From Pseudomonadota bacterium (lineage in GTDB: Bacteria; Pseudomonadota; Alphaproteobacteria; Acetobacterales; Acetobacteraceae), in contig JAKAZX010000116.1 of the NCBI GenBank assembly GCA_021826485.1, positions 1 through 10,031 of the forward strand: a stretch of 10,031 nucleotides of DNA, read 5' to 3'. The notes beneath the pieces were generated by a model. The model worked only from the letters and a program-made list of their open reading frames with translations, had not been told where the DNA came from and made no database searches. How positions within the stretch are numbered: position 1 is the first letter of the stretch; every line of letters starts with the position of its first letter. Of the stretch, positions 5,716 through 10,031 are shown piece by piece. The position numbers were made by a program, and so were the translations under genes.

Positions 5716-7146
5716 ATGTCCCTTGTTAATTTCTCGACCGATTGTGAACCGGCGCGTTCGCGCCGGCACGTCGTTCTCGCCTGGATGGTGGCCTGGGCGA
5801 TGCTGCTGTGGCCGGCGATGCTGAACCGCTATCCGCTCGTGTTCTCCGACACCGGGACCTATCTGTCACAGGTGATCGAGCGGCATCTCGGCTGGGATCG
5901 CCCGGTCTTCTACAGCCTGTTGATCCTGCCCCTGCACCTGACGCTGACCACCTGGCCGGTCATCGCGGCACAGGCGGGGCTGACGTTGTACGTGCTGGCG
6001 GCGGCGCTGCGCGGCTTCGCCGGCACCGCGCGGCTGCTGCCCGCAACCGTCGCCCTGCTGTCGGTGGTGACGGCGCTGCCCTGGGTGACATCCGAATTGA
6101 TACCGGACTTCACGACGGCGCTGGACACGATCCTGCTGGCGCTGCTGGTGATCGTGCCGGCACGCTTCCCGCGGTGGGAGCGGTGTGGGTTCGCCCTGAT
6201 GGCGGCGGCACTGACGGCGATGCACCAGTCGAACCTGCCGCTCGCGGTCGGGCTGGTCGCGGTGCTGCTGCCGCTGCGTGGCTGGCTTGGTGGCACCCGT
6301 CCGTTCGGCCGGCGCGGCATGCTGCTCGCGCTGGCGCCGGCGGCGGGGGCGCTGTGCGCGCTCAGCACCGTCAACCTGATCACGCGCGGGAGCGTTTCAC
6401 CCTCGCCTTATGGCAGCATCTTCATGCTGGCCCGCAGCCTTGAGGACGGGCCGGCCATGCGGACGCTGGAGCGTCATTGTCCGGCGTCCGGCTGGCGGCT
6501 GTGCGCCGTGCTGACGGCCGGCCGGCCGGAGAGCGCGGACACCTTCCTCTGGCAGCCGGACAGCACGCTCTATCGCGCCGGCGGCCCGCGCCGCCTGTCC
6601 GCTGAGGCGGGCATGATCGTCGCGACAGCGATACGCGAGCAGCCGGGGGTGATGCTGCGGATGGCGCTTCGCAACACGCTGCACCAGCTCGGCATGGTGG
6701 CGACCGGCGACGGGCTGAACGCGTGGCCGGACACGGTCACGCCGGTGATCCATCGCGATTTTCCCGCCGCCGAGGCGCGCCGCTACGACGCCGCCCGCCA
6801 GACCGGCGGCAGACTCGGCGTGCCGCAATGGTTTCAGGACGTTCAGCACGCGGCCCTGCTCCTGGGCGCTTTGGCAACCCTTGCCGCGCTCGGCCTGATG
6901 ATCGGGCGCGGGCAGCCGGCAGCGGGCTTGTGCGCGGCGATCCTGGTCTGCCTCGTCGGCAACGCGGCCGTGACGGGGGCGCTGTCGGGCCCACACGACC
7001 GGTATGAAAGCCGCGTCGCCTGGCTTGTTGTGTTCGCCCCGGCGGTAGCGGCGATGGCGTTGCGGCGGCCGGGGGCGTCGAGGCTCAGTCCGTTGCCCGG
7101 TCAAGTGCCGGCACATATTTCAGGACCCAGCGTTTCGTCAGCATAG
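5716..7146 (+). CDS. Multi-pass membrane protein, possible GT-C-like glycosyltransferase or polymerase
   Basis: This 476-residue integral membrane protein has roughly eight to ten hydrophobic segments. After the first one (about 19-37), the loop reads NRYPLVFSDTGTYL with D45 and Y49, then GWDRPVFY (59-66). That layout recalls GT-C enzymes, where an acidic residue in the first periplasmic loop is catalytic. A long soluble loop (about 240-370) carries three cysteines (C260, C269 and one near 325 are not all certain as pairs) and many charged residues. Near the end, SGPHDRYESRVAWL precedes the last helix; I recall a similar 'PHDRY-x-R' motif in uncharacterised alphaproteobacterial membrane proteins. 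Position between polysaccharide export and acyltransferase genes suggests a role in the same polymer. The ATG at 5716 is used; a TTG at 5686 is an alternative, and neither has a ribosome site. Its last 62 bp overlap the convergent acyltransferase gene. Function is inferred, not shown. Confidence 0.75.
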   Translation: MSLVNFSTDCEPARSRRHVVLAWMVAWAMLLWPAMLNRYPLVFSDTGTYLSQVIERHLGWDRPVFYSLLILPLHLTLTTWPVIAAQAGLTLYVLAAALRGFAGTARLLPATVALLSVVTALPWVTSELIPDFTTALDTILLALLVIVPARFPRWERCGFALMAAALTAMHQSNLPLAVGLVAVLLPLRGWLGGTRPFGRRGMLLALAPAAGALCALSTVNLITRGSVSPSPYGSIFMLARSLEDGPAMRTLERHCPASGWRLCAVLTAGRPESADTFLWQPDSTLYRAGGPRRLSAEAGMIVATAIREQPGVMLRMALRNTLHQLGMVATGDGLNAWPDTVTPVIHRDFPAAEARRYDAARQTGGRLGVPQWFQDVQHAALLLGALATLAALGLMIGRGQPAAGLCAAILVCLVGNAAVTGALSGPHDRYESRVAWLVVFAPAVAAMALRRPGASRLSPLPGQVPAHISGPSVSSA

Positions 7147-8158
7147 GGCCGATCGTCCCGACGAGCATCAGGGCGGCGGCGAACGGCAGGAAGTTCGCCC
7201 CGTCCCAGGGGATGAAGCGCAGCAGCACCGCCTTACTCAGCCCGATGAACACCGTGTTGAGCAGGTAGATCACGAACACGTAGCGGCCGAGGATGAGCAG
7301 GCTGGCCGCCCGTGCGGGCGGCCCGTGCCGCACCAGCCCATGCACCGCGGGCAGAGAGGCGAGGCCGGCCAGCAACAGCGCCCATTTGTATGGAAAGCCC
7401 TGCGCTCCCTCGGTCCACTCGAAGCGAATCCAGCCGAGCGCGACGGGCAGGGCGATCACCACGAGGGCGGCCAGGGCAAGCGGCCAGAGCCGGTCGACCG
7501 GCCGCAACCAGCGTGGCCCGGCGTCCGCGGCGATGCCGCCGGCGACGAAAAACACGAAATAGGTGCCGATCCGATCAAGATAGAACCACGGCGGCAGCGG
7601 CAGCAGGAACAGCAGCACCGCCACGCCGATCAAGGCAGCGCGGCTGCGGTCGAGCGCCAGCAGTGGCGGCGTGATGACGCAATAGGCGAACAGCACGGCG
7701 ATATACCACACCGATGTCGCGGGGCTGTGCTCGGTATCCCAGACCAATGCGCGCAGCCCGTGCCACAGGTCGGGCGGCACGTTGTCCACTGGCGCCATCC
7801 GCGCCACTGCCAGCTTGCCGAGCAGAATCGCCAGCCCGAACAGCAGGAACGGCAGCAGCAGCCGGTGGGCGCGCCGCCGCAGCAGTCGCGGCCAGCCGGA
7901 AAGCGGCGTGCGCGCCGCCCCCGACAGGAACGTGACGTAGCCGCTGAGGTACATGAACAGCGGCATGTGGAACAGGTAGACCGCGATGCGCAGCGGATCA
8001 TACCAGCCGACGCCCGCGGGCGTGCGGCGGGCCACCAGATGTCCGAACACGACGAGCAGAATCGCGAGCCCCTTGGCCCTGTCGAGATCGGCGAGGCGTG
8101 CAGCGGGGCGTGCTCGCGAAATCGCGAATTGGGAAATTGGCATCGATGTGGAGGACAC
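7085..8158 (-). CDS. Acyltransferase-3 family membrane O-acyltransferase
   Basis: This 357-residue multi-pass inner-membrane protein (about ten helices) is of the OafA/NodX type that O-acylates (commonly O-acetylates) surface sugars. The hallmark R-x12-H arrangement is in the first helix: LDRAKGLAILLVVFGH, with R27 and H40. The second conserved block is LFHMPLFMYLSGY (62-74), with H64 and the SGY turn. Later features are RRRAHRLLLPFLLFG, VWYIAVLFAYCVI and a C-terminal LILGRYVFVIYLLN helix, all usual for this family, and the length is typical of versions lacking an SGNH domain. The GTG at 8158 is chosen because GGGAG lies 10 nt upstream; an ATG at 8143 would shorten it by 5 residues. It is divergent from the flippase gene (175-bp gap) and overlaps the convergent membrane-protein gene. 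Family is firm; acceptor sugar and acyl group are unknown. Confidence 0.9.
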   Translation of the reverse strand: MSSTSMPISQFAISRARPAARLADLDRAKGLAILLVVFGHLVARRTPAGVGWYDPLRIAVYLFHMPLFMYLSGYVTFLSGAARTPLSGWPRLLRRRAHRLLLPFLLFGLAILLGKLAVARMAPVDNVPPDLWHGLRALVWDTEHSPATSVWYIAVLFAYCVITPPLLALDRSRAALIGVAVLLFLLPLPPWFYLDRIGTYFVFFVAGGIAADAGPRWLRPVDRLWPLALAALVVIALPVALGWIRFEWTEGAQGFPYKWALLLAGLASLPAVHGLVRHGPPARAASLLILGRYVFVIYLLNTVFIGLSKAVLLRFIPWDGANFLPFAAALMLVGTIGPMLTKRWVLKYVPALDRATD

Positions 8159-8333
8159 GGGTATTCTGCTCCCAACTCTCGGGGCCGGGTGGCGTTCGCG
8201 TGACAGCGGGCGGCGATCGGCCCGCTGGCGCGTTGTTTATCCATGTGGCCCGGTGGCGCAGTTATTCTGCATCGGTCCGCCGCGCTTGCGCGTTCGCATT
8301 CGCGCGAGAGTCAGAACATTACGGGAAAGCGTG
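8159..8333. promoter_or_regulatory. Divergent intergenic region between acyltransferase and flippase genes
   Basis: This 175-bp gap must hold the promoters of two divergent genes. The clearest element is a perfect 8-bp inverted repeat, CAGCGGGC (8204-8211) and GCCCGCTG (8220-8227), around an 8-nt spacer that contains CGATCG. It sits nearer the acyltransferase start. GGGAG at 8169-8173 (minus strand) is the acyltransferase ribosome site, and CGGGAAAGC just before 8331 is a weak one for the flippase. TATTCTGC occurs twice (8162-8169 and 8263-8270), which may be chance. No convincing -35/-10 pair was found. Confidence 0.4.
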
Positions 8334-9773
8334 ATGCGGCTGCTGCAGAGCAATGTCTTCTGGACCGGCCTCGAGGCCGGGACATCCGCCGGCCTTTCGT
8401 TCGCGTCGGCGTTCATCGTCGCGCGGCTGATCGGCCCGGCGGAGGTCGGCATCGGCGCTGCCGTGGTCGCGGTGCATGTCCTGCTGTGGGTGGTGGTGAA
8501 CGCGCTGTTCGCCGATCCGATCGTGCAGCGGCTGGAGGTGGATGACACCGAAGCCTCCAGCGCGCTGTGGGCCTCCACACTCGTGGGCGTCGCCGCGGCG
8601 CTGCTGCAGGCAGCGGCGGCACTGCCGATTGCCGATGCGATGGGCGACCACCGCATCCTGCCGATGGGTCTGCTGCTCGCGCTGCCGCTGCCGCTGGTGG
8701 GGGCGGGCGGCGTCATGCAGGGAATGCTGACGCGGCGCCGCGAATATCGCGTGCTCGCCGGTCGCGCGCTGATCGGCCAGGGCGGCGGCACGCTGGCCGG
8801 GGTGGCGCTGGCGCTGCTCGGCGCCGGCGCCTGGGCGCTGGTCGCGCAACAGTTCATCAATTCGATGTTCGGCGCGCTGTCCCTGGTGTTGCGCACGAAC
8901 TGGCGGCCGCGGCTGGTCATGCACTGGCAGCCGGTGCGCGATCTGCTGCATCTCGGGCTGCCGCTGGTGATGAGCACGCTGGTGCAGCACAGCCGCTACC
9001 GGCTGTTCGCGCTGCTGATCGGCGGCACCGCGGGGGCGACCGCGCTTGGCCAGGTCCACATGGCGTTCCGCCTCGTCGATACCGTGCGCGAGCTGGTGAA
9101 CACGGCGTTCTGGCGCCTCGGCCTGCCGACGATGTCGGAGCGGCAGCGGGACCTGCCGGGGCTGCAGGCCACGATCGCGCGCCTGCTGTCCCTGACCAGC
9201 CTGGTGCTGTTCCCGATGTTCGGCGCCATGCTGGTCTCGATCGACCCGCTGGTGCGGCTGCTGCTGGGGCCGGTCTGGGCGCCCTCGGCCGATGCCTCGG
9301 TCGTGCTGATCGTGATCACGATGTACGGGTTCCTTTATGCCCCGGCGGGCACCGCGCTGGTGGCGCGCGGCATCACGCGGTTCACGCTGGGCGCGATGTT
9401 CTGCATGACGGTGCTGACGCTCGCCGGCGTGCTGGTGATGCACCCGGCGACCCCGCGGGCGGCCGTGGAGGTGTGGGCCGTCGCGCAACTGCTGGTTTAT
9501 CCGGTGATGCAGTACGGCACGGCGCGGCTGCTGGGCGATTCGGTGTTCCGCCAGATCCGCGCGGGGCTGCCGGCCCTGGCGTTGGCGACTGTCGCAATCG
9601 CCGCGGCCTTCCTGGTGCCGCGCGCCTGGGGGCAGCCGCATTCGCCGGTCCTGCTGATCCTGGAGCGGCTTGCCGTCGGCGCAGCGGTCTATCTGCCGGG
9701 GGCGGCGATGCTGCTGCGGGAGACCGTGGCAGCGGCCCTGCGCACCGTCGGCATGCGCCGCCGGCCGGCATGA
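8334..9773 (+). CDS. Polysaccharide flippase, Wzx/oligosaccharide-transporter family
   Basis: This 479-residue, highly hydrophobic inner-membrane protein of the MOP superfamily has about 12-14 helices spread through its length. Members move lipid-linked sugar repeats from the cytoplasmic to the periplasmic face. The N-terminus is typical: SNVFWTGLEAG, then ASAFIVARLIGPAEVGIGA (residues 22-40), equivalent to the family's 'ARLLGPaefGl' block. Other family-like parts are GAGAWALVAQQF in the middle, HLGLPLVMSTLVQHSRYRLFALLIGGTAGATALGQVHMAFRL (split across residues 205-246), and ALVARGITRFTLG near 340-352. The frame is open far upstream, but the ATG at 8334 (with GTG at 8331 directly before it and CGGGAAAG upstream) starts the first conserved block. 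Earlier starts would overlap the divergent acyltransferase gene and add a non-hydrophobic, arginine-rich stretch. In context it would flip the repeat unit that the acyltransferase modifies. Confidence 0.9.
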   Translation: MRLLQSNVFWTGLEAGTSAGLSFASAFIVARLIGPAEVGIGAAVVAVHVLLWVVVNALFADPIVQRLEVDDTEASSALWASTLVGVAAALLQAAAALPIADAMGDHRILPMGLLLALPLPLVGAGGVMQGMLTRRREYRVLAGRALIGQGGGTLAGVALALLGAGAWALVAQQFINSMFGALSLVLRTNWRPRLVMHWQPVRDLLHLGLPLVMSTLVQHSRYRLFALLIGGTAGATALGQVHMAFRLVDTVRELVNTAFWRLGLPTMSERQRDLPGLQATIARLLSLTSLVLFPMFGAMLVSIDPLVRLLLGPVWAPSADASVVLIVITMYGFLYAPAGTALVARGITRFTLGAMFCMTVLTLAGVLVMHPATPRAAVEVWAVAQLLVYPVMQYGTARLLGDSVFRQIRAGLPALALATVAIAAAFLVPRAWGQPHSPVLLILERLAVGAAVYLPGAAMLLRETVAAALRTVGMRRRPA

Positions 9774-10031
9774 GCGGCGCGTGACCGCGCTGACACATAT
9801 GCGGGAAAAACTCCCACTTGCGGGCGCCGGGGCGGAGCCAAACCGACACCTGTTGCGTTCAGGCGTCCGTTGGACGGACCGCCGCAGACAGGGACGGCGG
9901 CACCGCGATCGGGCGCTAATGGCGGCCAATCCGGATGACGAAATGACGGCAGGCCCCGGGTCTAATCGCTAAGAAGTGGCCGGCTGATTCTTTATCCGTG
10001 ACCGGAAATGCCGGTGAATCTATCCGATTAT
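9774..10031. other. Right-edge non-coding stretch with small inverted repeats
   Basis: No convincing gene is seen in these 258 bp. Inverted repeats are GTCCGT-TGG-ACGGAC at 9865-9879, ACCGG-AAATG-CCGGT at 10001-10015 inside an outer pair GATTC (9986-9990)/GAATC (10016-10020), and AATC-TATCC-GATT at 10017-10029. None is followed by a T-run. TATCCG occurs twice (9994-9999 and 10021-10026). The sharp fall in GC content after about 9960 suggests the control region of a gene beyond the window. A short frame from the GTG at 9781 to 9972 lacks codon bias or a recognisable product and was not called. Confidence 0.4.

Noticed and set aside
7325..8203. 292-codon plus-strand frame antisense to the acyltransferase
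   Set aside because: Gln/Arg-rich antisense shadow; the minus strand carries the acyltransferase-3 hallmarks.
8246..8310. Possible tRNA-like sequence (GGCCCGGTGGCGCAGTT start and a TTCGCATTC loop)
   Set aside because: The first bases look like a tRNA acceptor and D-arm, but no D-stem partner, anticodon stem or matching acceptor 3' strand can be formed.
7986..8333. N-terminal extension of the flippase frame
   Set aside because: Open only because of base composition; it overlaps the divergent acyltransferase gene and adds an Arg-rich stretch before the first conserved flippase segment.
8319..9929. 536-codon open frame antisense to the flippase
   Set aside because: Arg/His/Gln-rich composition with no recognisable domain, while the plus-strand frame encodes a clear membrane flippase.
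9781..9972. Small frame starting at GTG after the flippase
   Set aside because: No ribosome site, Arg-rich composition and no recognisable product.

Overview
The window is about two-thirds G+C, with very long antisense open frames and GC-rich codon thirds. No rRNA, tRNA, insertion sequence or CRISPR array is visible. Gene content suggests a high-GC alphaproteobacterium, most plausibly Rhodospirillales/Acetobacteraceae: a sugar 1-dehydrogenase that reads like the Azospirillum arabinose enzyme, a small-membrane-protein family I know from alphaproteobacteria, and a polysaccharide locus pairing a short export lipoprotein with a beta-barrel. The taxonomic call is inference. Ten genes are called: nine complete and one cut by the left edge.

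Left part (1-2116, all +): the end of one sugar ABC-transporter permease, a second permease overlapping it by 4 bp, then a Gfo/Idh/MocA oxidoreductase strongly resembling L-arabinose/D-galactose 1-dehydrogenase. This looks like an uptake-plus-oxidation operon for an aldose. The binding protein and ATPase would lie left of the window.

Middle part (2123-3519): a Gly/Tyr/Trp-rich lipoprotein and a stand-alone response-regulator receiver domain, both on the minus strand. Divergent from the regulator is a small conserved membrane protein of unknown function. No clear functional link joins these three.

Right part (3527-9773): an envelope/exopolysaccharide locus. On the minus strand a short Wza/GumB-type export lipoprotein is followed, after a strong intergenic hairpin, by an outer-membrane beta-barrel. 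Divergent from them is a multi-pass membrane protein with a GT-C-like first loop. It runs tail-to-tail into, and overlaps by 62 bp, an acyltransferase-3 membrane protein. Divergent from that is a Wzx-type polysaccharide flippase. Together these would decorate (acyltransferase), flip (flippase), perhaps glycosylate or polymerise (the unknown membrane protein) and export (lipoprotein plus barrel) a surface polysaccharide. No cytoplasmic glycosyltransferase, Wzc kinase or clear Wzy is in view.

The last 258 bp hold no convincing gene, only small inverted repeats. The observations I rate highest are the short export lipoprotein paired with a barrel, which fits a two-component outer-membrane exit route, and the unassigned membrane protein beside it.
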